From NCBI RefSeq assembly GCF_004564075.1, contig NZ_CP038256.1:744001-808000 (forward strand): 64,000 nucleotides of DNA, written 5' to 3'. This document shows, piece by piece, positions 43,207-51,850 of this stretch (positions are counted from its first letter, which is position 1; each line of letters starts with the position of its first letter). The notes beneath the pieces are model-generated. The model was not told the origin of the DNA. It did no database searches and saw nothing but the letters and a program-made list of their open reading frames with translations. This stretch comes from Microbacterium sediminis (GTDB lineage: Bacteria; Actinomycetota; Actinomycetes; Actinomycetales; Microbacteriaceae). A program made the position numbers and the translations under genes.

Positions 43207-44495
43207 GCGTTCTCTCCCGCGTTCATCTGGGCGACCGCCTGCGCCAGCTCGGCCTCGCCGATGATGTGGCCCATGCGGTCGCGCTTGGTCTCGAGGTACT
43301 GGTGGTTGTTGGGCCCGACGCCCACGATCAGCGGCACCTGCTCGGCCACGTCGAGGCCGAAGCCGCGCAGCTGGGAGACCTTGTCGGTGTTGTTGGTCAG
43401 CAGCCGGATGCTCGAGACACCCAGGTCGGCCAGGATGCCCGCGGCGGCCGCGTAGTCGCGGGCGTCGGCGGGCAGGCCCAGCGCGGTGTTGGCGTCGACG
43501 GTGTCGAGCCCCTCCTCCTGCAGCGCGTAGGCGCGCAGCTTGTTGATGAGGCCGATGCCGCGCCCCTCGTGGCCGCGCATGTAGATGACCACGCCGCCCT
43601 CGCGCTCGATGGCGTCCAGCGCGGCGTCGAGCTGCGGGCCGCACTCGCACTTGAGCGAGCCGAACGCCTCGCCCGTGAGGCACTCCGAGTGCACGCGCAC
43701 GAGCGGGGTCTCCAGCGACGACAGGTCGCCCGAGACGATCGCGAGGTGGTCGGTCCCCGTGATGCGGTCCTTGTAGGCCAGGAACCGGAACGTGCCGTGC
43801 GAGGTGGGCACGAGCGCGTCGGCGCGCAGGCTCACCGCCCGGCGCTGCGGGCCCTCGGCCCCGCGCGGGTCGTGCTCCTCGAGGTAGGCGACGAGCTGCT
43901 CGATCGTGATGACGGGCAGTCCCTCGCGGGCGCCCATCTCCACGAGGCCGGGCAGGCGCATCATGCTGCCGTCCTCGGCGACGACCTCGGCGATCACCGC
44001 GACCGGCTGCAGGCCGGCGAGCTGCATGAGCTCCACCGCGGCCTCGGTGTGCCCGCCGCGCTGGCGCACGCCGCCGGCCACGGCCCGCAGCGGGAGGATG
44101 TGGCCCGGCCGGATGACGTCGGCGGCCTGCGACTCCGGATCGGCGAGCACGTTGAGCGTGCGCGCCCGGTCGGCGGCGCTGATCCCCGTCGTCACGCCGG
44201 TGGCCGCGTCGACGCTGACGGTGTAGGCGGTGCCCTTCGCGTCCTCGTTGTTGGTCACCATCGGCGGCAGGTCGAGGCGGTCGGCCCAGTCGTGCGGCAT
44301 CGGCGCGCACAGGTAGCCGGACGTGTAGCGGACCGTCCAGGCGATCCACTCGGGGGTGGCGAGCTCGGCCGAGAGGATGACGTCGCCCTCGTTCTCGCGG
44401 TCCTCGTCATCGGCGACGATCACGGGGCGGCCGGCGCGGAGCGACTCCAGCGCCTCCTCGATGGTGGCGAGGGCCAGGGGAGCGGTCGGGCTCAT
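43203..44495 (-). CDS. ribBA: Bifunctional DHBP synthase / GTP cyclohydrolase II
   Basis: 430-residue fusion. The N-terminal RibB domain (about 1-205) makes 3,4-dihydroxy-2-butanone 4-phosphate (DDEDRENEGDV acidic motif). The C-terminal RibA domain (about 215-420) opens GTP. Its zinc ligands are visible in SECLTGEAFGSLKCECG, with the later RGHEGRGIGL catalytic segment. Coupled to both neighbours by ATGA overlaps. Confidence 0.97.
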   Translation of the reverse strand: MSPTAPLALATIEEALESLRAGRPVIVADDEDRENEGDVILSAELATPEWIAWTVRYTSGYLCAPMPHDWADRLDLPPMVTNNEDAKGTAYTVSVDAATGVTTGISAADRARTLNVLADPESQAADVIRPGHILPLRAVAGGVRQRGGHTEAAVELMQLAGLQPVAVIAEVVAEDGSMMRLPGLVEMGAREGLPVITIEQLVAYLEEHDPRGAEGPQRRAVSLRADALVPTSHGTFRFLAYKDRITGTDHLAIVSGDLSSLETPLVRVHSECLTGEAFGSLKCECGPQLDAALDAIEREGGVVIYMRGHEGRGIGLINKLRAYALQEEGLDTVDANTALGLPADARDYAAAAGILADLGVSSIRLLTNNTDKVSQLRGFGLDVAEQVPLIVGVGPNNHQYLETKRDRMGHIIGEAELAQAVAQMNAGENA

Positions 44496-45220
44496 CGCGA
44501 GCCTCCTTCGAACGGGGCGGAGAGGATCGTGTAGTCGGCCGGGGGCGCGTCGGTGGTCATGAACGACGTGCCGGGGCGGGGGACGGTGCTGGGCGCGGGC
44601 GCCTGCGGCGTGGCGGCCGAGAACGCCATGAGGCGCTGCACGTGCCGAGCCAGGATGTCGGTCTCGAGGTTCACGCGGGCGCCGGCGACGAGCGCCCCCA
44701 GCGTGGTGGCCTGCAGCGTCTCGGGGATGAGCGACACCTCGAACCATGGGCTCAGCGCGCCGGCGGGGCTCACGGCGCTCACGGTGAGCGAGGTGCCGTC
44801 CACGGCGATCGAGCCCTTGTCGACCACGAGCGGGGCCAGGTGCGTCGGCAGGGCGACGCGGATCACGCGCCACTGCGCCCCGGGGCGCACCTCGGTCACC
44901 GTGCCGGTGCCGTCGATGTGTCCCTGCACGATGTGACCGCCCAGGCGGTCGCCCACGGCGGTGGCCCGCTCGATGTTGACGCGCGTGCCGGGGCGGGCCT
45001 GGCCGAGCGTCGACATGTCGAGGGTCTGCTTCATCACGTCGGCCGTGAAGCCCTGCGCGTCCCACGCGACCACCGTGAGGCAGACGCCGCTGACGGCGAT
45101 CGAGTCGCCGTGACGCACGCCCTCCACGGCGCCGGGCGCCCGCAGCGTGAGCCGCACGCCGTCGCCGGACGGCTCGATCGCGGTGACCTCGCCGATCTCT
45201 TCGATGATCCCGGTGAACAT
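44492..45220 (-). CDS. ribE: Riboflavin synthase, alpha subunit
   Basis: 242-residue enzyme with two lumazine-binding repeats: MFTGIIEEIGEV opens the first (about 1-95) and HIVQGHIDGTG the second (about 96-190). It dismutates two lumazines to riboflavin. A roughly 35-residue Ala/Pro/Thr-rich C-terminal tail exceeds the usual length of about 200. One-base overlap with ribD. Confidence 0.96.
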   Translation of the reverse strand: MFTGIIEEIGEVTAIEPSGDGVRLTLRAPGAVEGVRHGDSIAVSGVCLTVVAWDAQGFTADVMKQTLDMSTLGQARPGTRVNIERATAVGDRLGGHIVQGHIDGTGTVTEVRPGAQWRVIRVALPTHLAPLVVDKGSIAVDGTSLTVSAVSPAGALSPWFEVSLIPETLQATTLGALVAGARVNLETDILARHVQRLMAFSAATPQAPAPSTVPRPGTSFMTTDAPPADYTILSAPFEGGSR

Positions 45221-46281
45221 CAGTCCTCTTCCTTCCCGGGCCACGGCCGGCGCTCGCGCAGGCGGGCCTCGAACAGCACATCGTCGCCGAGCGTGGCGGT
45301 GTGATCGATCACGAGCCGGCGCGCGTCGCCGATGGTCCCGACGCCGATGTCGTCGAGCGACAGGCGCGGACCGCCGAGCAGCACCGGCGCGACATAGACG
45401 AGCAGCCGATCCGCGAGCCCAGAGCGCAGGAACGCGCTCACGAGCGTGGGGCCGCCCTCGACGAACACGCGGTGCAGGCCGCGATCGCGCAGATCGGCCA
45501 GCACAGCGGCGAGGTCGTGGGTCGGGTAGACGAGCGGCTGGCCCCCGACGGCCTCGTTCGCGGGGTGGCGGTGGACGGCCGCGTCGGCGGGCACCCGGCT
45601 CGTGCCGATCACGACGGGCACCGGCTGGCGCTCGGCGAGGCGTCCGTCGATGCGGGCGGTCAGCTGCGGGTCGTCGGCGAGCAGCGTGCCCGTGCCCACG
45701 ACGATCGCGTCGGCCTCCGCGCGGCGGCGGTGCACGTCGGCGCGCGCCTCGGCGCCGGTGATCCACTGGCTCGTGCCGTCGGTGGCGGCGGCCCGGCCGT
45801 CGAGGCTCTGCGCCCACTTCACGGTGACGTGCGGGCGGCCGAGGCGGAACGACGTGATCCACGGCTCCAGGAACGCTCCGGCCTCGTCGGCGAGCACGCC
45901 CGCCTCCACGTCGACCCCCGCCGCGCGCAGCCGCTCGGCGCCGCCGCCCGAGGTCTTGCCCGGGTCGTCGATCGCGTAGACCACGCGCGCGACGCCCGCG
46001 GCCAGGAGCGCCTCGGAGCAGGGGCCGGTCAGGCCGGTGTGGTTGCACGGCTCCAGTGTGACCACGGCCGTGGCACCGCGGGCACCGCCCTCGGGCAGCT
46101 TCGACAGCGCGTCGACCTCGGCGTGCGCGGTGCCGGCGCCGCGGTGCCAGCCCTCGGCGAGCACCTCGCCCCCGGGCGAGAGGATCACGGCGCCGACCTG
46201 CGGGTTCCGGCTGCGCGGACCGCGGGCGGCGAGCTCGAGGGCGCGCGACATCGCGCGGCGCTCCGCCTCGCTGTGGGCCAT
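45220..46281 (-). CDS. ribD: Bifunctional riboflavin deaminase/reductase
   Basis: 353-residue fusion. N-terminal cytidine-deaminase-like domain with zinc motif HAEVDAL and PCNHTGLTGPC; C-terminal RibD_C reductase domain (HVTVKWAQSLDGRAA, FVEGGPTLVSAFL). First gene of the operon, under an FMN riboswitch. I chose the ATG at 46281 (MAHSEAERRAMSRALELA), with GGAGG 5 bases upstream and the usual RibD N-terminus. The ATG at 46314 with GGGGAG is a real alternative and adds 11 residues. Starts further upstream lie inside the riboswitch and are not credible. Confidence 0.95.
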   Translation of the reverse strand: MAHSEAERRAMSRALELAARGPRSRNPQVGAVILSPGGEVLAEGWHRGAGTAHAEVDALSKLPEGGARGATAVVTLEPCNHTGLTGPCSEALLAAGVARVVYAIDDPGKTSGGGAERLRAAGVDVEAGVLADEAGAFLEPWITSFRLGRPHVTVKWAQSLDGRAAATDGTSQWITGAEARADVHRRRAEADAIVVGTGTLLADDPQLTARIDGRLAERQPVPVVIGTSRVPADAAVHRHPANEAVGGQPLVYPTHDLAAVLADLRDRGLHRVFVEGGPTLVSAFLRSGLADRLLVYVAPVLLGGPRLSLDDIGVGTIGDARRLVIDHTATLGDDVLFEARLRERRPWPGKEED

Positions 46282-46325
46282 TCGATCCTCCGGGTTCGTC
46301 GCGTCCGGGGTCATCGAACGGCTCC

Positions 46326-46360
46326 CCGCGGCTCGCCTCAGCGATCCGCGGACAACCGCG
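46326..46360 (-). promoter_or_regulatory. Expression platform of the FMN riboswitch (two competing hairpins)
   Basis: Hairpin A pairs 46347-46351 with 46356-46360 (CGCGG/CCGCG, 4-base loop). Hairpin B pairs CCGCGG at 46326-46331 with CCGCGG at 46346-46351, extended by TCGC/GCGA. Both need bases 46347-46351, so only one can form. Hairpin B abuts the GGAG ribosome site of the 46314 start, which suggests control at translation. Confidence 0.55.
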
Positions 46361-46498
46361 TGCTTCCTCTCATCCGGACTCGCAGGCTGCGCCTGCATCA
46401 CCGTCGGTCCCGGAATCCCACCGGATCAACCTCGGGATCGCTCCCTCGGCTCGCGGACTGTCACCGCCGGTTCGGATTCTCACCGACCCCGGAGCACG
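46359..46498 (-). ncRNA. FMN riboswitch (RFN element)
   Basis: The minus strand reads as a textbook RFN aptamer: CCGGGGTCGGTG at its 5' end, the conserved GGTGACAGTCCGCGAGC (P3 region), GATCCGGTGGGATTCCGG, GACCGACGGT, AGTCCGGATGAGAGGAAGCA at the 3' end. It lies directly upstream of ribD. FMN binding should switch off the riboflavin operon. Confidence 0.95.
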
Positions 46499-46547
46499 TG
46501 TGCTCGTTCCAGCCTAGTCAACGCGGCGGGCGCCGGCGTATTCCGCG

Positions 46548-47405
46548 TCACTTCAGCAGGCGCGACAGCCGGCGGTCGGCGAGGATCTTCCCGCCGGTCT
46601 GGCAGGTGGGGCAGTACTCCATCGATCGATCGGCGAAGAACACCGATCGCACGGTGTCGCTGCACACCGGGCACGCCTGCCCGGCCCGGGCGTGCACGGC
46701 CATGCCCCGGCGCTTGGCGTCCTTGAGGTCGGCCGGCGGCTTGCCCTCGGCGGCGCCGATGGCATCGGCGAGGGTCCGGTGCATCGCCGCGTGCAGGCGC
46801 GCGACCTCGTCGGGCGTGAGCGTGGCCGCGATCGCGTACGGCGACAGGCGGGCGGCGTGGAGGATCTCGTCGCTGTAGGCGTTGCCGATGCCCGCGATGA
46901 CCGACTGATCGCGCAGCAGCCCCTTGATCTGGGTGCGCCGCCCGCGCAGCACCGCGGCGAAGGCCTCCTCGCCGAGGCCGAGCGGATCCGGGCCGAGGGT
47001 CGCGATGCCCGGCACGTCGCGCGGGTCGCGCACCACGTAGGCGGCGAGCGACTTCTTCGTGCCCGCCTCGGTGAGGTCGAACCCCGAGCCGTCGTCGAAC
47101 CCGACGCGCAGCGCGATGGGGGAGCGGCCCGGCTTGATCACGGTCGCCGGCAGCTGATCGGACCACCGCAACCAGCCCGCCTTGGCCAGGTGGAACACGA
47201 GGTGCAGCCGGTCGCCGAGCACGAGATCCACGAACTTCCCGTGCCGCTCCGCCCCCGTGACGGTGGCGCCGGTCAGCGCAGTCAGCGGCGGGTCGAACGT
47301 CTTCAGCGCCGCGATCTGCGCCACCTGCGCCTTCACCACCGTGAGCCCGGTGGCGCGGTTGCGCAGGAACCGCACCAGTCCCTCGACCTCGGGCATCTCC
47401 GGCAT
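46548..47405 (-). CDS. Fpg/Nei-family DNA glycosylase
   Basis: 285-residue base-excision repair enzyme removing oxidised bases, with AP-lyase activity. After loss of Met the N-terminus is Pro-Glu (MPEMPEVEG), the catalytic pair of the family. The conserved lysine of KFVDLVL, the H2TH region with IKGLLRDQSVIAGIGNAYSD, and a C-terminal zinc finger CPVC-X16-CPTC are present. I cannot tell Fpg (8-oxoguanine) from Nei specificity by eye. Confidence 0.93.
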   Translation of the reverse strand: MPEMPEVEGLVRFLRNRATGLTVVKAQVAQIAALKTFDPPLTALTGATVTGAERHGKFVDLVLGDRLHLVFHLAKAGWLRWSDQLPATVIKPGRSPIALRVGFDDGSGFDLTEAGTKKSLAAYVVRDPRDVPGIATLGPDPLGLGEEAFAAVLRGRRTQIKGLLRDQSVIAGIGNAYSDEILHAARLSPYAIAATLTPDEVARLHAAMHRTLADAIGAAEGKPPADLKDAKRRGMAVHARAGQACPVCSDTVRSVFFADRSMEYCPTCQTGGKILADRRLSRLLK

Positions 47406-47417
47406 GCGGCCATCCTG
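47406..47417 (-). promoter_or_regulatory. Possible -10 box of the Fpg/Nei gene (leaderless)
   Basis: CAGGAT (minus strand, 47412-47417) ends 6 bases before the ATG. Only a partial TAnnnT match. Confidence 0.3.
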
Positions 47418-47454
47418 CCACGGTGCCCTGGATCCGTGGGGCACCCGCGGACTC

Positions 47455-48350
47455 GGGCTCGCGCCCTCGGGAAGAGGCCCCGCGCATCCCGAAGGAGATC
47501 CGTGCCCGGCAGGAGGGATCCGCGGGCTCCCCTCCGACCGACGGCGGATATCCTGCGCGGCGCGGCGATCATCCGCCCGTGGGCGGCGCGCCGCCTGGGA
47601 TCCGCCGCCGCGCCCCGGGACCCGCGCCCTCGGGCTCGCGCCCTCGGGAGGAGGTTCCGCGCATCCCGAAGGAGATCCGCGCCCGGCAGGACGGATCCGC
47701 CGGATTCTCTCCGACCGACGGCGGATATCCTGCGCGGTGCGGCGATCATCCGCCCGGCGGCGGCGCGCCGCCTGGGATCCCCCGCCGCGCCCCGGATCCG
47801 CGCCCTCGGGCTCGCGCACTCGGGAGGAGGCGCCGCGCATCCCGAAGGAGATCCGCGCCCGGCAGGACGGATCCGCCGGATTCTCTCCGACCGACGGCGG
47901 ATATCCTGCGCGGTGCGGCGATCATCCGCCCGGCGGCGGCGCGCCGCCTGGGATCCCCCGCCGCGCCCCGGATCCGCGCCCTCGGGCTCGCGCACTCGGG
48001 AGGAGGCGCCGCGCATCCCGAAGGAGATCCGCGCCCGGCAGGACGGATCCGCCGGAGTCCCTCCGACAGAGCGCTGATCTCCGGCTCAGCGCGGCAATCG
48101 TCCGCCCGACGGCGCGCCGCCCGGGTCAGCCCGGCGGCGCCCGCCCGGCGGCGCCCGCCCGGCGGCGCCCCCAGCCCTGGATCCCCCGGCGCGAACCGGA
48201 TCCGCGCCCTCGGGAGGAGGCCCCGCGCATCCTGAAGGACATCCGCGCCCGGCAGGACGGATCCGGGGGATCCCCTCCGACCGACGGCGGATATCCTGCG
48301 CGGTGCGGCGATCATCCGCCCGGCGGCGGCGCCCCTCGCCGCGGCCCGGG
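47455..48350. repeat. Tandem array of about five copies of a 176-bp direct repeat
   Basis: The marker CGCGCATCCCGAAGGAGATC (or a one- or two-base variant) begins at 47481, 47658, 47834, 48010 and 48224, giving periods of 177, 176, 176 and 214. Units 2 (47658-47833) and 3 (47834-48009) are identical as far as I can read; unit 1 differs at scattered sites; unit 4 diverges in its second half; unit 5 is partial. Each full unit holds an internal hairpin (GGCGGAT/ATCCGCC). The array fills the 945-base gap between the GNAT and Fpg/Nei genes and encodes nothing credible: the period is not a multiple of three. Confidence 0.92.
48130..48170. repeat. Three tandem copies of a 14-bp unit inside repeat unit 4
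   Basis: CCCGGCGGCGCCCG occurs three times head to tail, the last lacking its final base. Together with other changes it lengthens unit 4 to 214 bases, so it is probably a later slippage expansion. Confidence 0.8.
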
Positions 48351-48912
48351 TCAGAGCGGCCAGGACTGGGGCGTGCGCGCGTCGGTGGCGAGCAGGCCGG
48401 CGACGTGGCCGTCGCGGCGGGTGCCGCCGCCGCCGATGCGGCCGAGGCCCCTGCGCAGCAGGTCCTCGTAGCGGAAGCCGAGCCGCTGGGCGACGGCGAC
48501 CGAGGCCGCGTTGCCCGTCACCGCCCGCCACTCGACGCGCTCGAGGCGCATCGGGCCGAACGCGAAGTCCAGTGCGGCGTTCGCCGCCTCGATCAGGTAT
48601 CCCCGACCGCGGGCGGACGCGGCCACCCAGTAGCCGATCTCCGCCGCGGCGTCGCGGATGCCGTGGGAACCCGATCATGCCGACCAGCCCGGTCTCGTCG
48701 CGGATCGCCCAGGTGTACTCGGCCCCCGACTCCCACCATTCGGCCACGAGCGCGACGAAGCTCTCGGCGTCGGAGCGCTGGTACGGCGACGGGACCGTGG
48801 TGAACCGCTGGATCTGCGGGTCCTGGCAGGCCTCGCAGATCGCGTCGATGTCGGCCTCGGTGGGCGCGGAGAGCACCAGCCGCGGCGTGCGCAGCACGAT
48901 CGGCTCGGGCAT
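48351..48912 (-). pseudogene. GNAT-family N-acetyltransferase, frameshifted
   Basis: A RimJ/RimL-type acetyltransferase gene split between two frames. The N-terminal part (from ATG 48912, TPRLVLSAPTEADIDAI to GLVGMIGF) reads in one frame and the C-terminal part (EIGYWVAASARGRGYLIEA to the stop at 48351) in the next. The shift lies near 48665-48667, where a run of three G on the plus strand looks one too long; removing one G gives a smooth GMIGFHGIRDAAAEIGYW. The joined protein (about 186 residues) would be a full-length GNAT, including the R-G-x-G-Y acetyl-CoA loop. Its start overlaps the trpS stop by one base (TGATG). It may be a true pseudogene or a sequencing error. Confidence 0.8.
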
Positions 48913-49919
48913 CACACGGCGCGGCGCAGCAGGCCGACCCTGTCGTACACGTCGGCGAGCGTCGCATCGGCGACGGCCTCGGCCTTGGCCGCGTTCGCCG
49001 CCAGCACGCGGTCGAGCTCGGCGGGGTCGTCGAGCAGCTCGAGCGCGCGCTCGCGCACCGGTCCGAACTCGGCCACGACCACATCGCGCACGGCCTTCTT
49101 GAAGTCGCCGTAGCCGCGACCGGCGAACTCGTCCTCGATCTGCGCGATCGTGCGCCCGGTGAGGGCGGCGTGGATCGTCATGAGGTTCGAGACGCCGGGC
49201 TTGTTCTCGCGGTCGTACGCCACGACGCCGTCGTTGTCGGTGACGGCCCGCATGATCTTCTTCGCGGTGACGTCGACCTCGTCGAGCAGCCACAGCACGC
49301 CGGCGTGGGACTCCGCCGACTTCGACATCTTCGAGGTGGGGTTCTGCAGGTCGTAGATGCGCGCCGTCTCGCGCGGGATGACCGGCTGCGGCACGCGGAA
49401 GGTCTCGCCGAAGCGCGCGTTGAAGCGCTCGGCGAGGTCGCGCGTCAGCTCGACGTGCTGCTTCTGATCGTCGCCGACCGGCACGACGTCGGTCTGGTAG
49501 AGCAGGATGTCGGCCGCCATGAGGACGGGGTAGGTGAACAGCCCGACGCTGGCGTTGTCGGCGCCCTGCTTCTGGGACTTGTCCTTGAACTGCGTCATGC
49601 GGCCGGCCTCGCCGAAGCCGGTGATCGTCGAGAGGATCCACGCCAGCTCGGCGTGCGCGCGCACGTGCGACTGCACGTACAGCGTCGACCGCGACGGCTC
49701 GATGCCGGCGGCGATGTACTGCGCGGCGGTGCGGCGGGTCTTCTCCCGCAGCTCGGCGGGGTCCTGCGGCGCCGTGAGGGCGTGCAGGTCGACGACCGAG
49801 AAGAACGCGTCGTACTCGGTCTGCATGTCGCGCCACTGCATGAGCGCCCCGATGTAGTTGCCGGCCTGAAGCGAGTCGGCCGATGGCTGCATTCCGGAGT
49901 AGAGGCGCTGCTGAGTCAC
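48912..49919 (-). CDS. trpS: Tryptophan-tRNA ligase
   Basis: 335-residue class I aminoacyl-tRNA synthetase charging tRNA-Trp. HIGH-like signature GNYIGAL near residue 21, with [10 protein letters not shown] before it; KMSKS motif at about residue 195 ([10 protein letters not shown]). Normal length. Start GTG at 49919, which is set by a TAGGAT box 6 bases upstream. A damaged GNAT gene overlaps its stop codon. Confidence 0.97.
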   Translation of the reverse strand: MTQQRLYSGMQPSADSLQAGNYIGALMQWRDMQTEYDAFFSVVDLHALTAPQDPAELREKTRRTAAQYIAAGIEPSRSTLYVQSHVRAHAELAWILSTITGFGEAGRMTQFKDKSQKQGADNASVGLFTYPVLMAADILLYQTDVVPVGDDQKQHVELTRDLAERFNARFGETFRVPQPVIPRETARIYDLQNPTSKMSKSAESHAGVLWLLDEVDVTAKKIMRAVTDNDGVVAYDRENKPGVSNLMTIHAALTGRTIAQIEDEFAGRGYGDFKKAVRDVVVAEFGPVRERALELLDDPAELDRVLAANAAKAEAVADATLADVYDRVGLLRRAV

Positions 49920-49931
49920 CCGTCAATCCTA
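49920..49931 (-). promoter_or_regulatory. -10 box of trpS (leaderless, GTG start)
   Basis: TAGGAT (minus strand, 49926-49931) ends 6 bases before the GTG. No T-box or trp leader peptide is seen between the start codon and xthA. Confidence 0.5.
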
Positions 49932-49950
49932 GGCCCGCGCCCGCGAGCAC

Positions 49951-50082
49951 TCGGTCTCGACTCCGCGGCTGCGCCGCTCCGCTCGACCCGTCTCCGCTCC
50001 GGCGCGCTGCGCCTCCGGTCGACGAGCCGTGACCATCCGGGCTCGTCGACTGAGCGAAGCGGAGCCGAGAGCGGGGCGGCGC
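49951..50082. repeat. Long palindromic intergenic repeat element, copy B
   Basis: Related to the element at 8208-8363: the same order of TCGACTCCG, CCGCTC, CGTCTCCGCT, CTCCGGTCGACGA and a central hairpin. Here the hairpin is GTCGACGAGCC (50018-50028) with GGCTCGTCGAC (50040-50050), perfect over 11 bp. It fills most of the 166-base gap between xthA and trpS, again between two genes on the same strand. Confidence 0.7.
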
Positions 50083-50085
50083 CGA

Positions 50086-50985
50086 TCAGCCGATCGCGTA
50101 CTCGGCCACCACCGGGGCGTGGTCGCTCCAGCGGGTGTCGTACGACGGCGCGCGGTCGACGCGGTAGTTCGACGCCCGCGGCGCGAGCGCGGGGGAGGCC
50201 AGGTGGTAGTCGATCCGCCACCCGGTGTCGGTGTCGAAGGCCTTGCCGCGCATCGACCACCAGGTGTACGGGCCGTCGACCTCGCCGTGCGCGGCGCGGC
50301 CCACGTCGACCCAGCCGAGCCCCGTGGCCCCGGCGCTGTACGACCGGGTGTCGCTGAGCTCGCCCACCATGCCGCGGCCGATGCCCTCCTGCCCGGCGAC
50401 GGGCTCGCCCGCCGGCGTGAGGATGCGGTCGAAGTACGCCCGCTCGCGCGCCAGGAAGCCGGCCTTCTTGACGTTGCCCTTCCAGTTGCGGATGTCGAGC
50501 GGCCGATGCCCCACGTTGAGGTCGCCAGTCACGAGCGCCAGGGCGCCGTCGGCCGCCAGCTCCGTCATGCGGTGCTCCATCGCGTCGAGGAAGGCCCACT
50601 TCGGGTCCTGCTTGGCGGGGGTCTCGGCCTCGCCCGTGAACACGTAGGCGCTGACGACCGTGAGGGTCTCGCCGCCGACCTCGAAGTCGGCCTCGATCCA
50701 GCGCCCGCTCGACTCGAGGCCGTCGTCGCCCAGCTCGACGCGCGAGATCGCGCACTCCTCGCGCGAGGCGATGGCGACGCCCGCGCGCCCCTTCTGCAGC
50801 GACGCGTCGGCGATCACGCGCCAGCCGGGCATCGCCTCCTCGAGGTGCTCGAGCTCGCCGCGGACCTCCTGCAGCGTGACGATGTCGGGCGCGGCCTCCT
50901 CGAGCCACGCGCCCATGCCCTTGCGGGCCGCCGCCCGGATGCCGTTGACGTTGATGGACGCGATGCGGAGGGGGCGGGAAGTCAT
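50086..50985 (-). CDS. xthA: Exodeoxyribonuclease III / AP endonuclease
   Basis: 299-residue Mg-dependent DNA repair nuclease of the ExoIII/APE1 family. IASINVNGIRAA, DIVTLQEVRGE (metal Glu), VTGDLNVGHRPLDI (catalytic Asp/Asn) and the C-terminal SDHAPVVAEY (catalytic His) are all present. Slightly longer than E. coli XthA (268). Its -10 box suggests a leaderless message. Confidence 0.95.
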   Translation of the reverse strand: MTSRPLRIASINVNGIRAAARKGMGAWLEEAAPDIVTLQEVRGELEHLEEAMPGWRVIADASLQKGRAGVAIASREECAISRVELGDDGLESSGRWIEADFEVGGETLTVVSAYVFTGEAETPAKQDPKWAFLDAMEHRMTELAADGALALVTGDLNVGHRPLDIRNWKGNVKKAGFLARERAYFDRILTPAGEPVAGQEGIGRGMVGELSDTRSYSAGATGLGWVDVGRAAHGEVDGPYTWWSMRGKAFDTDTGWRIDYHLASPALAPRASNYRVDRAPSYDTRWSDHAPVVAEYAIG

Positions 50986-50997
50986 GCTTCCAGCCTA
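50986..50997 (-). promoter_or_regulatory. -10 box of xthA (leaderless)
   Basis: TAGGCT (minus strand, 50992-50997) ends 6 bases before the ATG at 50985. Confidence 0.45.
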
Positions 50998-51039
50998 GGC
51001 GGGGCCTCCGACACCGCCCGCGCCGGCCGCCGGGCGCAG

Positions 51040-51079
51040 GAAAACGGAAAAGGGGCCCGGCCGAAGCCGAGCCCCCTTC
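51040..51079 (-). terminator. Rho-independent terminator of the sdh operon
   Basis: On the minus strand an AAGGGG...CCCCTT stem with one bulged G and a short loop, followed by TTCCGTTTTCC. It is 12 bases past the sdhB stop. Confidence 0.85.
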
Positions 51080-51091
51080 ACCGGGTCGATG

Positions 51092-51850
51092 TCACGGGCG
51101 TCCGCGCAGGACCGCGTTCTTGACCTCGGCGATCGCCTTGGTGACCTCGATGCCGCGGGGGCACGCCTCGGAGCAGTTGAAGGTCGTGCGGCAGCGCCAC
51201 ACGCCCTCCTTGTCGTTGAGGATGTCCAGGCGCACCTGGGCCTCGTCGTCGCGCGAGTCGAAGATGAAGCGGTGCGCGTTGACGATCGCGGCGGGGCCGA
51301 AGTACTGGCCGTCGGTCCAGAACACCGGGCACGAGGTGGTGCAGGCGGCGCAGAGGATGCACTTGGTCGTGTCGTCGAAGCGCGCGCGGTCCTCGATCGT
51401 CTGCAGGCGCTCCTTGCCCTTGTCGGGCGTCGACTTGGCCTGCAGGAACGGCTGGACCTCGCGGAACGCCGCGAAGAACGGGTCCATGTCGACGATCAGG
51501 TCCTTCTCGAGGGGGAGGCCCTTGATCGCCTCGACGTACACCGGCTTCGAGATGTCGAGGTCCTTGATGAGCGTCTTGCACGCCAGGCGGTTGCGGCCGT
51601 TGATGCGCATCGCGTCGGAGCCGCAGATGCCGTGCGCGCAGGAGCGGCGGAACGCGAGCGACCCGTCGACGTTCCACTTGATGCGGTGCAGCGCGTCGAG
51701 CACGCGGTCCGTCGAGTACATCTCGACGTCGTAGTCGACCCACTTCGGCTCGCTGTCGACCTCGGGGTCGAAGCGGCGGATCATGAACGTGACCAGGTAG
51801 GACTGGACGGCCTGCTCCTCGGCGGGAGCCTCAGCGACGGCAGACGACAT
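51092..51850 (-). CDS. sdhB: Succinate dehydrogenase, iron-sulfur subunit
   Basis: 252-residue electron-transfer subunit linking the flavoprotein to quinone. The [2Fe-2S] ligands lie in RRSCAHGICGSDAM with a later cysteine in LACKTL. The other two clusters have CILCAACTTSCP and CSEACPRGIEV. Overlaps sdhA by one base. Confidence 0.97.
   Translation of the reverse strand: MSSAVAEAPAEEQAVQSYLVTFMIRRFDPEVDSEPKWVDYDVEMYSTDRVLDALHRIKWNVDGSLAFRRSCAHGICGSDAMRINGRNRLACKTLIKDLDISKPVYVEAIKGLPLEKDLIVDMDPFFAAFREVQPFLQAKSTPDKGKERLQTIEDRARFDDTTKCILCAACTTSCPVFWTDGQYFGPAAIVNAHRFIFDSRDDEAQVRLDILNDKEGVWRCRTTFNCSEACPRGIEVTKAIAEVKNAVLRGRP

Noticed and set aside
46282..46401. ribD start at 46401
   Set aside because: That codon lies inside the conserved FMN riboswitch aptamer.
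47455..48350. CRISPR array
   Set aside because: Repeats are 176 bases with no unique spacers and no cas genes are nearby.
47423..48471. Repeat-protein reading frames through the 176-bp array with a period near 59 residues
   Set aside because: The unit is 176 bases (177 once), so the frame shifts at each unit; the products are Arg/Pro/Gly-rich in every frame; no ribosome site or promoter is seen.
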